From: RU20A sp042610495
GTDB taxonomy: Bacteria > Pseudomonadota > Alphaproteobacteria > Rhizobiales > Rhizobiaceae
Assembly: GCF_042610495.1 (NCBI RefSeq)
Contig: NZ_JBHGAP010000002.1
Coordinates: 62,001-126,000, forward strand
Length of the DNA stretch: 64,000 nt
Reading direction: 5' to 3'
Shown: one piece after another, positions 8,965 to 17,425 of the stretch
How the letters are laid out: each line of letters opens with the position of its first letter
Position numbering within the stretch: position 1 is the first letter of the stretch
Notes under the pieces: generated by a model
Told to the model about the DNA's origin: nothing
What the model saw: the letters and a program-made list of their open reading frames with translations, nothing else
Database searches by the model: none
Position numbers and translations under genes: made by a program

Positions 8965-9242
8965 GGCTCAACTCCTCGAATGCGTGTCGGTATCCGTCTC
9001 AACGATGCGAATGGTTCTAGCGCGGATTTTCCTGCGTGTCCCTCCCGTCTCCATCGCCCGGCCGGATGTTAACCACTTGAATTGCGCATGATGATTTGCG
9101 TGGGAGGGGGTGGCCATGCGCCTTGCGTTCGCGGGCGGCACTTCCCATATTGCGCCGCATGGATGCCTCAGGGGTCCATCGAACGGCCGCTGCGCGTCAC
9201 GCGTGCGCGGCGCCAAGTCGCTTGAACGCCAAGGGCTTTGAC

Positions 9243-9674
9243 ATGAGCAGGATGACGACCTTTACCAGCCCTCTCCTTCTGGGCTTCGATGCCATGGAGA
9301 AGACGCTGGAGCGCGTTGCCAAGGGCAATGACGGCTATCCCCCCTACAATATCGAGCGGCTGGCCCGCGACGTGGCCGCCGACATGCCGGAGCGGCTGCG
9401 CATCACGCTCGCCGTCGCCGGCTTTTCCGAAGACGAACTCGACGTCACAACGGAAGAAAACCAGTTGGTGATCCGTGGCCGGCAGACGGAGACGCAGGAG
9501 CGCGATTACCTCTACCGGGGCATTGCAGCGCGTCAGTTCCAGCGCATCTTCGTGCTGGCCGACGGCATGCAGGTGCTCGGCGCGGACTTGCGCAACGGGC
9601 TTCTCTCCATCGATCTCGTTCGTCCGGAACCCGCCCGCATGGTGCGGAAAATTAACATTTCCGTTTCAGACTGA
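9243..9674 (+). CDS. Small heat-shock protein, Hsp20 family
   Basis: An ATP-independent holdase chaperone that keeps unfolding proteins soluble. I start it at 9243 (MSRMTTFTSPLLLGFDAMEK), which gives 143 residues; this matches the class A rhizobial sHSPs, while an upstream GTG at 9096 would add unrelated sequence. The N-terminal arm carries the typical SPLLLGFDAMEKTLERV and YPPYNIERL patterns. The alpha-crystallin domain (about 45-130) contains DVTTEENQLVIRGRQ and the G-L motif near NGLLSIDLVRPEP. The C-terminal I-x-I anchor is not obvious; the protein ends KINISVSD. It is followed 53 bp later by a DUF1150 gene, a pairing I recognise from other rhizobia. Confidence 0.93.
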   Translation: MSRMTTFTSPLLLGFDAMEKTLERVAKGNDGYPPYNIERLARDVAADMPERLRITLAVAGFSEDELDVTTEENQLVIRGRQTETQERDYLYRGIAARQFQRIFVLADGMQVLGADLRNGLLSIDLVRPEPARMVRKINISVSD

Positions 9675-9727
9675 GGCTCAAGCGAAGGTCGGCATCTCCT
9701 GCCCTCGCCGACGACGGAGCAGAGCCT

Positions 9728-9985
9728 ATGGGACTGAAAAGTCTGAACACGTCCATGTCCAAGAATGACCTCGCCCGCTTTGGCGCCGGCGAATTCGGGT
9801 ATATCCGCAAAATCCGGTCCGAAGATGTCTCGCGTTGCTTCCCGGAAGCGCCTGACATGGATCCCGGCATCGATCTCTGGGCGCTGTTCGGCGCCGACGG
9901 CACGCCGATCCTCCTGACCGACAACCGCTCCAGCACCTTCTACAAGGCGGCCGAAGACGAGCTGAAGACGGTCAGCCTGCACTGA
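9728..9985 (+). CDS. DUF1150 family protein
   Basis: An 85-residue soluble protein resembling the DUF1150 family, which is found next to hsp20 in many Rhizobiales. No biochemical role is known to me. Visible features are a short Ser/Lys start, a central GEFGYIRKIRSEDVSRCFPE segment and IDLWALFGADGTPILLTDN, which reads like a small alpha/beta fold. There is no signal peptide or membrane segment. It lies 53 bp downstream of hsp20 on the same strand, so co-induction by heat is a reasonable inference. Confidence 0.8.
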   Translation: MGLKSLNTSMSKNDLARFGAGEFGYIRKIRSEDVSRCFPEAPDMDPGIDLWALFGADGTPILLTDNRSSTFYKAAEDELKTVSLH

Positions 9986-10033
9986 TGGCGACGCGATCGG
10001 GCGGTCGGGGAACCGACCGCTCCCGCAACACTC

Positions 10034-10735
10034 CTATTTCCGGATGAAGGTGAGGTAGGCAGAGCTTCTGCCTTCCCGCTTCGCCTTGGCCTCATAGCGC
10101 GTGCTCGGCCAGGTCGGATAGGGTGTCAGCCAGTCGGCCGGGCCTTCCGCCGGCCAGTCGAAGGCGCCGTGCGCGCGCGTCTTCAGAAGCGTCCAGTTGA
10201 CATAGGTATCGATGTCGGAGGCAAAGCAGAAGCGGCCGCCGGGCTTCAGCACGCGCGCGAAGCGGTCGAGATTGACCGCGGAGACGAAGCGGCGCTTCCA
10301 GTGTTTGCGCTTCGGCCAGGGATCGGGATAGAGCAGGTCGATCTGGTCGAGGCTTGCGGCCGGCAGCCAGTCGAGCACGACGGTGGCGTCGTCATCGTGC
10401 AGGCGGATGTTGGAAAGCCCCCGCTCCTCCACCTGCGCCACCAGCTTCGCCATGGAATTGACGAAGGGCTCGACGCCGATGAAGCCGGTCTGCGGGTTCT
10501 CCACGGCGCGGTGGATGAGATGCTCGCCACCCCCGAAGCCGATTTCCAGCCTCAGACGCTCGATGCCGGCGGGGAAGAGATCCCTGAGATCGGCAGGCGC
10601 GGGATTGGCGAGGTCGAGCCTGAGGCGCGGCAGGATCGTGTCCAGCTGCTCGGCCTGGCGGCTGCGCAGCGGCTTGCCCTTGCGACGGCCGAAGAAGGCT
10701 TCGCTGGCGCGGCTGGCGCGGGGCTCGTCGGTCAT
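10034..10735 (-). CDS. trmB: tRNA (guanine-N7-)-methyltransferase
   Basis: TrmB uses S-adenosylmethionine to methylate N7 of G46 in the variable loop of tRNAs. The 233-residue product starting at 10735 (MTDEPRASRASEAFFGRRKGK) has the SAM-binding loop LEIGFGGGEHLIH and the family signature DPWPKRKHWKRRFV. The C-terminus has TRYEAKAKREGRSSAYL, the tRNA-contact region. An in-frame ATG at 10828 would add 31 residues that run through the metK terminator hairpin, so it is rejected. The gene lies downstream of metK, which makes its methyl donor; the hairpin between them suggests at least partial separation of transcription. Confidence 0.95.
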   Translation of the reverse strand: MTDEPRASRASEAFFGRRKGKPLRSRQAEQLDTILPRLRLDLANPAPADLRDLFPAGIERLRLEIGFGGGEHLIHRAVENPQTGFIGVEPFVNSMAKLVAQVEERGLSNIRLHDDDATVVLDWLPAASLDQIDLLYPDPWPKRKHWKRRFVSAVNLDRFARVLKPGGRFCFASDIDTYVNWTLLKTRAHGAFDWPAEGPADWLTPYPTWPSTRYEAKAKREGRSSAYLTFIRK

Positions 10736-10790
10736 CGGCTCTGTCCTCTGGGCAATCGATCGTCTTGGCGCCACGCGGGGCGCCGGATGT

Positions 10791-10821
10791 GAAAACGGGT
10801 GCCCCCTTCCGGAAGCACCCG
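10791..10821 (-). terminator. Terminator or attenuator between metK and trmB
   Basis: On the minus strand CGGGTGC (10821-10815) pairs with GCACCCG (10802-10796), with an inner TTCCGGAA loop region and a TTTTC tail (10795-10791). It follows the metK stop codon by about 28 bp. Confidence 0.65.
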
Positions 10822-10848
10822 CCCTCATAATGCCAGTTTGCGCGCGTG

Positions 10849-12087
10849 TCAGCCCTTCAGCGCATCCTTCAGCGGCTTCACCAGATCGAGCTTCTCCCAG
10901 GAGAAGGAGCCGTCGCGGCCGGCCTTGCGGCCGAAGTGGCCGTAGGAGGCCGTCTTGGCGTAGATCGGCTTGTTCAGGTTCAGGTGCCGGCGGATGCCCG
11001 ACGGCGAAAGGTCGATCACCTTGCGGATGGCGGCCTCAACCTCATCCTCGGTCACCGTGCCGGTGCCGTGCAGATCGACATAGATCGACAGCGGCTGGGC
11101 GACGCCGATGGCGTAGGAGAGCTGGATCGTGCAGCGATCGGCAAGGCCGGCGGCCACGACGTTCTTGGCGATGTAGCGGGCGGCGTAGGCAGCGGAGCGG
11201 TCGACCTTCGTCGTGTCCTTGCCGGAGAAGGCACCGCCGCCGTGCGGGGCGGCACCGCCATAGGTGTCCACGATGATCTTGCGGCCGGTGAGGCCGGCAT
11301 CGCCGTCCGGACCGCCGATGACGAACTTGCCCGTCGGATTGATATACCAGGCGCAGTCGTCGGCGATCTTCAGGTCGGCCAGCGCTTCGCGGATATAGGG
11401 CTCGACGACCGTGCGGACCTTGGCCGAATCCCAGCTTTCGTCCAGATGCTGGGTGGAGAGCACGATGGAGGTCGCTTCGGTCGGCTTGCCGTCCACGTAG
11501 CGTACCGTCACCTGGCTCTTGGCATCGGGCCCGAGCTTGCCGGCGTCGCCCTCGCCCTTCTTGCGGGCGGCGGCGAGCAGGTCGAGAATGCGGTGCGAGT
11601 AGTAGATCGGCGCCGGCATGAGCTCGGCGGTCTCGCGGCAGGCGTAGCCGAACATGATGCCCTGGTCGCCGGCACCTTCGTCGCCCTGCTTGTCGGCGGC
11701 ATTGTCGACGCCCTGGGCGATGTCGGCAGACTGCGAGTGCAGGAGCACGTCGATGCGTGCCGTCTTCCAGTGGAAGCCGTCCTGCTCGTAGCCGATCTCG
11801 CGGATCGCCTTGCGGGCGGCGGACTTGAACTTGGAGGGGTTGATGACGTCCTTGCCGTCCTTGTCCTTCTTCATCAGGCTCGGCGGCAGGCGCACTTCAC
11901 CGGCAATGACGACGCGGTTGGTGGTTGCCAGCGTTTCGCAGGCGATGCGAACCGTCCAGGGATCGACGCCGGTCTTGGCGGCTTCGCGATAGACGAGATC
12001 GACGATTTCGTCGGAGATCCGGTCGCAGACCTTGTCCGGATGGCCTTCCGCCACGGACTCGCTGGTGAAGAGGTAGTTGGCACGCAT
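10849..12087 (-). CDS. metK: S-adenosylmethionine synthetase
   Basis: MetK makes S-adenosylmethionine from methionine and ATP in the cytoplasm. The 412-residue protein begins MRANYLFTSESVAEGHPDK, the N-terminal signature with the ATP and Mg contacts. It contains GAGDQGIMFGYA, then GGAAPHGGGAFSGKD with TKVDRSAAY, which is the phosphate-binding glycine loop and the catalytic Lys/Asp. It is slightly longer than the 383-residue E. coli enzyme because of insertions (for example KKDKDGKDVINPSKFKS), as is usual in alphaproteobacteria. It lies between praR and trmB. The 152-bp leader holds a large palindrome at 12153-12172, discussed separately, that probably controls it. Confidence 0.97.
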   Translation of the reverse strand: MRANYLFTSESVAEGHPDKVCDRISDEIVDLVYREAAKTGVDPWTVRIACETLATTNRVVIAGEVRLPPSLMKKDKDGKDVINPSKFKSAARKAIREIGYEQDGFHWKTARIDVLLHSQSADIAQGVDNAADKQGDEGAGDQGIMFGYACRETAELMPAPIYYSHRILDLLAAARKKGEGDAGKLGPDAKSQVTVRYVDGKPTEATSIVLSTQHLDESWDSAKVRTVVEPYIREALADLKIADDCAWYINPTGKFVIGGPDGDAGLTGRKIIVDTYGGAAPHGGGAFSGKDTTKVDRSAAYAARYIAKNVVAAGLADRCTIQLSYAIGVAQPLSIYVDLHGTGTVTEDEVEAAIRKVIDLSPSGIRRHLNLNKPIYAKTASYGHFGRKAGRDGSFSWEKLDLVKPLKDALKG

Positions 12088-12152
12088 CGGGAATTCCCCT
12101 CAAAGAAAGTTTGGCTCGGTTGAACGACTCTGCTGCGATAACACAAAGGCAG

Positions 12153-12172
12153 AAGGATATAAATATATCCTT
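12153..12172. promoter_or_regulatory. Palindromic operator-like site upstream of metK
   Basis: AAGGATAT (12153-12160) and ATATCCTT (12165-12172) form a perfect inverted repeat around AAAT, about 66 bp before the metK start. Read on the metK strand it is preceded by ACAT, giving ACATAAGGATATATTTATAT. It resembles the ATAAAGATAT-type palindromes I associate with SahR-like ArsR regulators of methionine genes in proteobacteria. The identity of the regulator is inference; no such regulator gene is in the window. Confidence 0.5.
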
Positions 12173-12186
12173 ATGTGACACGGATA

Positions 12187-12214
12187 CGAAAAAAGCGGCA
12201 CTCTGGCCGCTTTT
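12187..12214 (-). terminator. Terminator of praR
   Basis: On the minus strand AAGCGGC (12212-12206) pairs with GCCGCTT (12199-12193) around six bases, followed by a run of T residues (12194-12189). It lies 26 bp past the praR stop and upstream of the metK operator, so metK is expected to have its own promoter. Confidence 0.8.
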
Positions 12215-12239
12215 CGTGAACCCACAGGCTTGTCCGAAG

Positions 12240-12659
12240 CTAGTCGGTCTCCGCGTCGGCGGCGATTGCCTTGACGAGATCGACGATCTTGCGACGCACC
12301 TTGGGGTCGGCAATCTTCACGAAGGCGCGGTTGAGCTGAAGACCTTCGGAGGAGGACAGGAAATCCACCACGTAGTTGGAGCTCGACGCCTCCGAAAAGC
12401 CCGACTGCGTCACGCCGGCTTCGCCCGGCGCATCCTCGAAGAAGAAGGAGACGGGAACGTTGAGAATGCCGGAGATGTTCTGCAGGCGGCTGGCACCGAC
12501 GCGGTTGGTGCCTTTTTCGTATTTCTGGATCTGCTGGAAGGTGATGCCGAGTTGTTCGCCGAGCTTTTCCTGGCTCATGCCGAGCATCGTTCGGCGAAGC
12601 CTGATCCGGCTGCCGACGTGAATGTCGATCGGATTGGGCTTCTTCTTGTTCTCAATCAT
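12240..12659 (-). CDS. praR: XRE-family transcriptional regulator, PraR/PhrR type
   Basis: A small DNA-binding repressor. The 139-residue product has one Cro/CI helix-turn-helix domain at about residues 12-67 (VGSRIRLRRTMLGMSQEKLG, then a recognition helix in FQQIQKYEKGTNRVGAS). A conserved C-terminal part (VSFFFEDAPG...FVKIADPKVRRKIVDLVKAI) follows, as in rhizobial PraR/PhrR, a regulator linked in Rhizobium and Azorhizobium to biofilm, attachment and quorum-sensing genes. I recall the gene also sitting beside metK there. The start at 12659 (MIENKKKPNPIDIHV) has AGGA eight bases upstream; an ATG at 12668 is too close to that site. A terminator follows the gene. The specific targets here are not visible. 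Confidence 0.82.
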   Translation of the reverse strand: MIENKKKPNPIDIHVGSRIRLRRTMLGMSQEKLGEQLGITFQQIQKYEKGTNRVGASRLQNISGILNVPVSFFFEDAPGEAGVTQSGFSEASSSNYVVDFLSSSEGLQLNRAFVKIADPKVRRKIVDLVKAIAADAETD

Positions 12660-12819
12660 CGTCATCATCCTAAGAAACCTGTTCGTGTGAATTCAACCCG
12701 GCACGTTAAGCCACTGCCAGCCCTTAAAGACAAATGCTGACAGCGTCTCCGTTTCAACGTGGTTGAAGATTGCCCCCGCGGCACTATGCAATTTTAGGGA
12801 TTTCCGGTCAATTCACCGG

Positions 12820-14403
12820 TCAAGTGCTTTGTTTACGCGTGTAAAGTGCGATCAGCAGCATGAGCGCGCAACCAATGAGAAAACCACGCGTCTGCCACGG
12901 ATGCGGGATCGGACGCGGCTCCTTGGCGGGCAGATCGACATCGACAAAACCCTTGGCATCGAGTTGCAGGCCATCCACGACATCGCCACGCGCCGTCACC
13001 ACGGCCGACACGCCCGTATTGGCGACACGGATGAGCGGCAAACCCGTCTCCACCGCGCGCAACTGCGCCTGATGGAAATGCTGGAATGGGCCGGGCGTCT
13101 TGCCGAACCAGCCGTCATTGGTGATGTTGAGCAGCGCGTCCGTGGTCGCCGTTGTCGCCTCGATCTCGTCGGGGAAGATCGCCTCGTAGCAGATCAGGGG
13201 ATAGAAGACCTTGCCGCCGGGAAGTGTCAGGGGCTGGTGGGCCGGCGCCGACGAATAGCCGCCCGGCATGGAGGCGGCGAGCGCCTGAAGACCGGCCTCC
13301 TGCAGCAGGCTTTCGAAGGGCAGGTATTCGCCGAAGGGCACGAGATGCACCTTGTCGGCGGCCGCAACGATCTGGCCGCGATCGTCGATCACGTAGACGG
13401 AATTGTAATAGCGCGGCGGCAGGCCCGGGCCCGCATCCTCCGAGCGCACGGCGCCGGCGATCAGCACCTGCCCGTCTTCCAGAACATCGGCGATGCGCAC
13501 CAGCGCATCCGGGTTCAGCGTCAGGATGAAAGGGATGGAGGTCTCCGGCCAGACGATGATCTTGGGCTTGGGGCGGCCCTCGGCGGGTGCGGCGGCACTC
13601 AGCGCCAGATGCTCCTCGAAGATCCGGCCACGCTCGGCATCGTCGAGCTTCTTGGCCTGGTCGATCACCGGCTGGACGATGCGGATCGGCAGTGCCGGAT
13701 CGAGCGCTGCGGGCGCCGGGCGGCTCAAGACGAACGCGCCGTAGCCGACATGGGCAGCCGCGAGCACGAGCGCGAAGGCGACACCCGGCACGAGGCCCCG
13801 GCGCGTGCCGAACAGCGCGGGCGTGGCGAAGACGAAGACGGCAAGGGTGGTGACCGCCCACAGGCCGATGGCGCCGGCCGACTGCATGAGCAACGGCACG
13901 GGCATGACCGCATAGCCGATCGCATTCCACGGAAAGCCGGTGAACAGAAAGGCGCGCAGCCATTCGAAGAGGCCGAAAGACGCGGCCAACGCGCAGATGC
14001 GCCCCGCCCCTTCCGACCAGAAAAGCCGGGCAACGAGCGTCGCGAAGCCGAAGTAGACGGCGAGGAAGGCCGGCAGGCCGATGATGCCGAGCGGCATCAG
14101 CCAGGCGAATTCGTCGGCTTCCACGAGAAAGGCCGCCCCCAGCCACCAGAGGCCGGCCAGGAAATAGCCGAAGCCGAACCACCAGCCGATCATGAAGGCC
14201 GGCAGACGGCGGCGGATCATGCCGGCGCCGGCCCTGCCCGTCGCGCCGTCGATCAGCCAGACGAGCAGGGTGAAGGAAACGAAGGGGGCAAGAATGACGA
14301 AGAACGGTGCCTGCGCGAGCACGGCCAGCGCGCCGGCCAGCATGGCCAGGAACACCCGCCCGATCCCCGATGACAGGATCACGCGGCTTGCCAGTCGTTC
14401 CAT
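12820..14403 (-). CDS. lnt: Apolipoprotein N-acyltransferase
   Basis: Lnt transfers the third acyl chain to the N-terminal cysteine of lipoproteins in the inner membrane. The 527-residue product starts at 14403 (MERLASRVILSSGIG), with a GGAGGGG site upstream; an ATG at 14469 would add 22 unrelated residues. The first 200 residues hold about six membrane segments. A nitrilase-like periplasmic domain follows with the full catalytic triad: Glu at about 287 (WPETSIPF), Lys at about 351 (KVHLVPFGEYLPF) and Cys at about 405 (LICYEAIFP). A last membrane segment closes the protein. It ends the long tsaB-to-lnt gene run, next to corC, as in many proteobacteria. LspA, the previous enzyme in the pathway, is at 39261. 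Confidence 0.96.
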   Translation of the reverse strand: MERLASRVILSSGIGRVFLAMLAGALAVLAQAPFFVILAPFVSFTLLVWLIDGATGRAGAGMIRRRLPAFMIGWWFGFGYFLAGLWWLGAAFLVEADEFAWLMPLGIIGLPAFLAVYFGFATLVARLFWSEGAGRICALAASFGLFEWLRAFLFTGFPWNAIGYAVMPVPLLMQSAGAIGLWAVTTLAVFVFATPALFGTRRGLVPGVAFALVLAAAHVGYGAFVLSRPAPAALDPALPIRIVQPVIDQAKKLDDAERGRIFEEHLALSAAAPAEGRPKPKIIVWPETSIPFILTLNPDALVRIADVLEDGQVLIAGAVRSEDAGPGLPPRYYNSVYVIDDRGQIVAAADKVHLVPFGEYLPFESLLQEAGLQALAASMPGGYSSAPAHQPLTLPGGKVFYPLICYEAIFPDEIEATTATTDALLNITNDGWFGKTPGPFQHFHQAQLRAVETGLPLIRVANTGVSAVVTARGDVVDGLQLDAKGFVDVDLPAKEPRPIPHPWQTRGFLIGCALMLLIALYTRKQST

Positions 14404-14619
14404 TGAGCTTCCCCTCCGCAACGCATCCATCGGCAGCGGCGCCGGTCTCGCGCGGGCGCCCGCCCCCAAGACGGGGCGCCGGCCGAATCACGCTGCAGTC
14501 TTCCAAAAAAGTCGGAGCTTGTCGTCCCATGGCTGGGATGCGCGGGGCTGGCCGGCGCGGCCGACCGGATTCTCTTCAGTCGAAGGGGAGACAGCCGGCG
14601 TTGGCCGGCTGCGGGGGTA

Positions 14620-15783
14620 TCAGTTGCGCGTATCGCCGGCCGAGGGACCGTCCGCAGACAGGACGGGGTCAGCGATCGGTGAGCCCGTCGGCTCTCCCGG
14701 TGAGGCATCTTCCTTGAGACGGCGGCGCACGGCGGGCGCACGGCGGCGCATGATGCGCACGCGCTTGACCCTCCGCGGATCGGCATCGAGCACCTGGAAC
14801 TCGAAGCCTGGAATGGCCTGCACCACCTCGCCACGGGCCGGAATACGGCCAAGCGCCGCGAAGATCAGGCCGCCCAGCGTATCGACATCCTCGATCTGCT
14901 CGGTGACATCGAAATCCGGGCCGATCGCCTTGGCGATCTCCTCGAGTTCCACGCGCCCATCGGCCACGAAAATGTCGTCGGAGGTGCGGGCAAACATCAC
15001 CTCCTCGTCGTCATGCTCGTCCTCGATATCGCCGACGACCATTTCGACGATGTCCTCCAGCGAGGCGAGACCGTCGGTGCCGCCATATTCGTCGATAACG
15101 AGCGCCATCTGGATACGGGCGGCCTGCATGCGCTGCATGAGATCGAGCGCCGGCATGGAAGGCGGAACGAAGAGCAGCTTGCGGATGATCCCGGCTTCCT
15201 CGACCGTCTTCGTCAGGTCGACGCGGCCGAGGTCGAATTCGGCGCGGGGCTGGCGCGTCGGCTTTTCCGGCTTCTCGGCCGCAACGGGCCGCGCGCCGTT
15301 GCGGCGCTTGTTGCGGGCCTGCTTCGTCACATAGGCGAGAAGGTCGCGGATGTGGACCATGCCGCGGGGGTCATCGAGGCTTTCGCTGTAGACCGGCATG
15401 CGCGAACGGCCGGACTCCTCGAAGAGAACCATGAGTTCGCCGAGCGTGATGCTCTGGTCCACCGCCTCGATATCGGCGCGCGGCACCATGACGTCCTCGA
15501 CCCGGATTTCCCGGAAGCGCAGGATGTTGTTGAGCATGGCGCGCTCGGCGGGGGAGAAGGCATCGTCGCTGCCGCCCTCGGTCATCAGGGCATCGGCAAG
15601 GTCTTCTCGCAGATTCGCTGAACTGCCTGCCCGGAAAATGCGGGCTGCCCGTTGCCAGAAGGAGCTGTGCGATCGCCCGCTCTCGCTTCGCGAGGCGGCG
15701 CCTGTACTGCCAGCCTCGTCCGAAGACGAGGCGTCCGCCTCGTCCTTGTCGACCGTCAAAGGTCCTGTCTTGAAATCGTTCAT
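14620..15783 (-). CDS. corC: CorC/HlyC family CBS-domain protein
   Basis: A soluble hemolysin-like protein of the CorC family, linked to magnesium or cobalt efflux in enterics. The 387-residue product has a variable acidic and Ser-rich N-terminus (about 1-60), then ILRFREIRVEDVMVPRADI, the start of a CBS pair, and a C-terminal transporter-associated domain (DIFVADGRVELEEIAKAIG ... DTLGGLIFAALGRIP). Between the two CBS motifs is a charged insertion of about 35 residues (KRRNGARPVAAEKPEKPTRQ onward). A Ser/Gly/Pro-rich tail of about 40 residues follows the last domain. It lies between ybeY and lnt, the usual place. The transport role is family knowledge and untested here. It is 216 bp from lnt. 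Confidence 0.9.
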   Translation of the reverse strand: MNDFKTGPLTVDKDEADASSSDEAGSTGAASRSESGRSHSSFWQRAARIFRAGSSANLREDLADALMTEGGSDDAFSPAERAMLNNILRFREIRVEDVMVPRADIEAVDQSITLGELMVLFEESGRSRMPVYSESLDDPRGMVHIRDLLAYVTKQARNKRRNGARPVAAEKPEKPTRQPRAEFDLGRVDLTKTVEEAGIIRKLLFVPPSMPALDLMQRMQAARIQMALVIDEYGGTDGLASLEDIVEMVVGDIEDEHDDEEVMFARTSDDIFVADGRVELEEIAKAIGPDFDVTEQIEDVDTLGGLIFAALGRIPARGEVVQAIPGFEFQVLDADPRRVKRVRIMRRRAPAVRRRLKEDASPGEPTGSPIADPVLSADGPSAGDTRN

Positions 15784-15811
15784 CGTTCCAAACTGTCAAA
15801 CCGGGTCAAAG

Positions 15812-16318
15812 TCACACCGGATCGGTGTCCCCGTAGGGATCAGATAGCCCAAGACCGGCCAAAATGCGAGTCTCAAGCCCTTCCATCTCTTCGGCGTCGT
15901 CCTCTTCAACGTGGTCGTAGCCAAAAAGATGCAGGAAACCGTGCACCATCAGGTGGGTCAGATGGGCCGCGAACGGCTTGTCCTGCTCGATGGCCTCACG
16001 GGCCACCGTCTCCTGCGCGATGATGATATCGCCCAGCATCGGCCCCGGCATGTCACCGGGCTCGGTCGGAAAGGCGGGAAAGGAAAGCACATTGGTCGGC
16101 TTGTCGAAACCGCGCCATTCGGCATTGATCTTGCGGATTTCGGCATCGCTCGTGAAGACCAGCGACAGCTCGACCGGCTGGATCGCGAAGGGCTGTTCTT
16201 CCTCGACCGCCAGGAAACCGGCGGCGAATTCGAGCACGCGGGAGGCCTCGGCGAACAGTGCCTCCTCGTCGGCCCAATCGCCTTCCTCGCGGGAAATCTG
16301 GATATCGAGACGTGTCAT
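15812..16318 (-). CDS. ybeY: Endoribonuclease YbeY (16S rRNA maturation)
   Basis: YbeY is a single-strand metallo-endoribonuclease involved in 16S rRNA 3'-end processing and 70S ribosome quality control. The 168-residue product carries the zinc-binding H-x3-H-x5-H motif as HGFLHLFGYDH, preceded by TNVLSFPAFP and GDIIIAQETV, all family hallmarks. It is 24 bp from phoH and 28 bp from corC on the same strand, the classic phoH-ybeY-corC order. The acidic C-terminus (VEEDDAEEMEGLETRILAGL) is typical. No start ambiguity is evident. Confidence 0.96.
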   Translation of the reverse strand: MTRLDIQISREEGDWADEEALFAEASRVLEFAAGFLAVEEEQPFAIQPVELSLVFTSDAEIRKINAEWRGFDKPTNVLSFPAFPTEPGDMPGPMLGDIIIAQETVAREAIEQDKPFAAHLTHLMVHGFLHLFGYDHVEEDDAEEMEGLETRILAGLGLSDPYGDTDPV

Positions 16319-16342
16319 GTCGTCAGATCACCGCCTCAGCGG

Positions 16343-17407
16343 TCACCGCTGCTCGCTTTCGTCCGGAACCGCCGTCTGGGCCTCGTAGGCCTTGACGATG
16401 CGTGCAACCATGGGATGGCGCACGACGTCCACATCCTTGAAGCGCACGACCGAGACGCCCTCGACATCGCGCAGGATCTGCAGCGCCTCGACCAGGCCGG
16501 ACTTGACGCCGCGCGGCAGGTCCACCTGGCTCGGGTCGCCCGTCACGATCATGCGGCCGTTTTCACCCAGACGCGTCAGGAACATCTTCATCTGCATGGA
16601 TGTCGTATTCTGCGCTTCGTCGAGGATGACGGCGGCGTTTGCCAGCGTGCGGCCACGCATGAAGGCCAGCGGCGCGATTTCGATGACGCCGGCCTGGATG
16701 GCGCGTTCCACCTTGTCGCCGGGCATCATGTCGTAGAGCGCGTCATAGAGCGGGCGCAGGTAGGGATCGACCTTTTCCTTCATGTCGCCGGGCAGGAAGC
16801 CGAGGCGTTCGCCCGCCTCGACGGCCGGGCGCGAGAGGACGATGCGATCGACCGCGCCGCGCTCCAGAAGCTGGGCTGCGTGCGCCACGGCGAGATAGGT
16901 CTTGCCGGTGCCGGCGGGTCCGACGCCGAAGACGAGTTCGGAACGCTCCAGCGCGCGCATGTAGACGTCCTGCGTCGGGGTGCGGGCGGCGATGGTCTTC
17001 TTGCGGGTCGAGATCTGCGCGAGGTTCAACTTGGCTTTCCGCTCCATGGTCGGCAGCTGCAACTGGTCGTCGGCGGCCTGGACCATGCGGATGGCGCCCT
17101 CCACGTCGGATTTCTCGATCGTACCGCCCTTCAGCAGGCGATCATAGAGATAGTCGAGCGCGTTGCGGGCCTGATTGGTGGCGACGATATCGCCGGAGAT
17201 GGAGACCGAATTGCCGCGCGGGCGCGCATCGATGTGCAGCCGTTCCTCGATCAGCTTCAGGTTCTGGTCGAACTGGCCGAAGAGTTCGCTGGCGTAGCGG
17301 TTGTTCTCGAAGGTGAGCACGAAGTGATTGGCACCGGCCGCAGAGGCTTTCGACTGGCGCGATGGCGACGTCATCAATTCGTGTCCGTTCAAGCGGTCAG
17401 GCTCCAT
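16343..17407 (-). CDS. phoH: PhoH-like ATPase
   Basis: A cytoplasmic PhoH-family P-loop ATPase, associated with RNA metabolism and often acting near YbeY. The 354-residue product has an N-terminal KH-like region (about 20-115), then the Walker A motif GPAGTGKTYLAVAHA and the Walker B motif ILDEAQNTT. Further on comes the MTGDPSQVDLP-like segment IVTGDPSQVDLPRGVKSGL. The start is taken as 17407 (MEPDRLNGHELM); the ATG at MTSPSRQ (17374) is also possible. It is 18 bp after miaB and 24 bp before ybeY. Phosphate regulation is only historical for the E. coli namesake; I see no Pho box here. Confidence 0.93.
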   Translation of the reverse strand: MEPDRLNGHELMTSPSRQSKASAAGANHFVLTFENNRYASELFGQFDQNLKLIEERLHIDARPRGNSVSISGDIVATNQARNALDYLYDRLLKGGTIEKSDVEGAIRMVQAADDQLQLPTMERKAKLNLAQISTRKKTIAARTPTQDVYMRALERSELVFGVGPAGTGKTYLAVAHAAQLLERGAVDRIVLSRPAVEAGERLGFLPGDMKEKVDPYLRPLYDALYDMMPGDKVERAIQAGVIEIAPLAFMRGRTLANAAVILDEAQNTTSMQMKMFLTRLGENGRMIVTGDPSQVDLPRGVKSGLVEALQILRDVEGVSVVRFKDVDVVRHPMVARIVKAYEAQTAVPDESEQR

Positions 17408-17425
17408 CGATTGGCAGTCCGGACC

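Noticed and set aside
9160..9242. A ROSE-type RNA thermometer before hsp20
   Set aside because: Rhizobial sHSP genes often have one, but I could not draw a stable stem pairing the ribosome site with a UUGCU-like strand. RNA folding of 9100-9250 would decide.
10846..12123. A 425-codon open frame on the plus strand
   Set aside because: It is antisense to metK, with no ribosome site or recognisable domain.
12088..12186. A SAM riboswitch upstream of metK
   Set aside because: No SAM-II or SAM-I core features were found; the only notable structure is the DNA palindrome.
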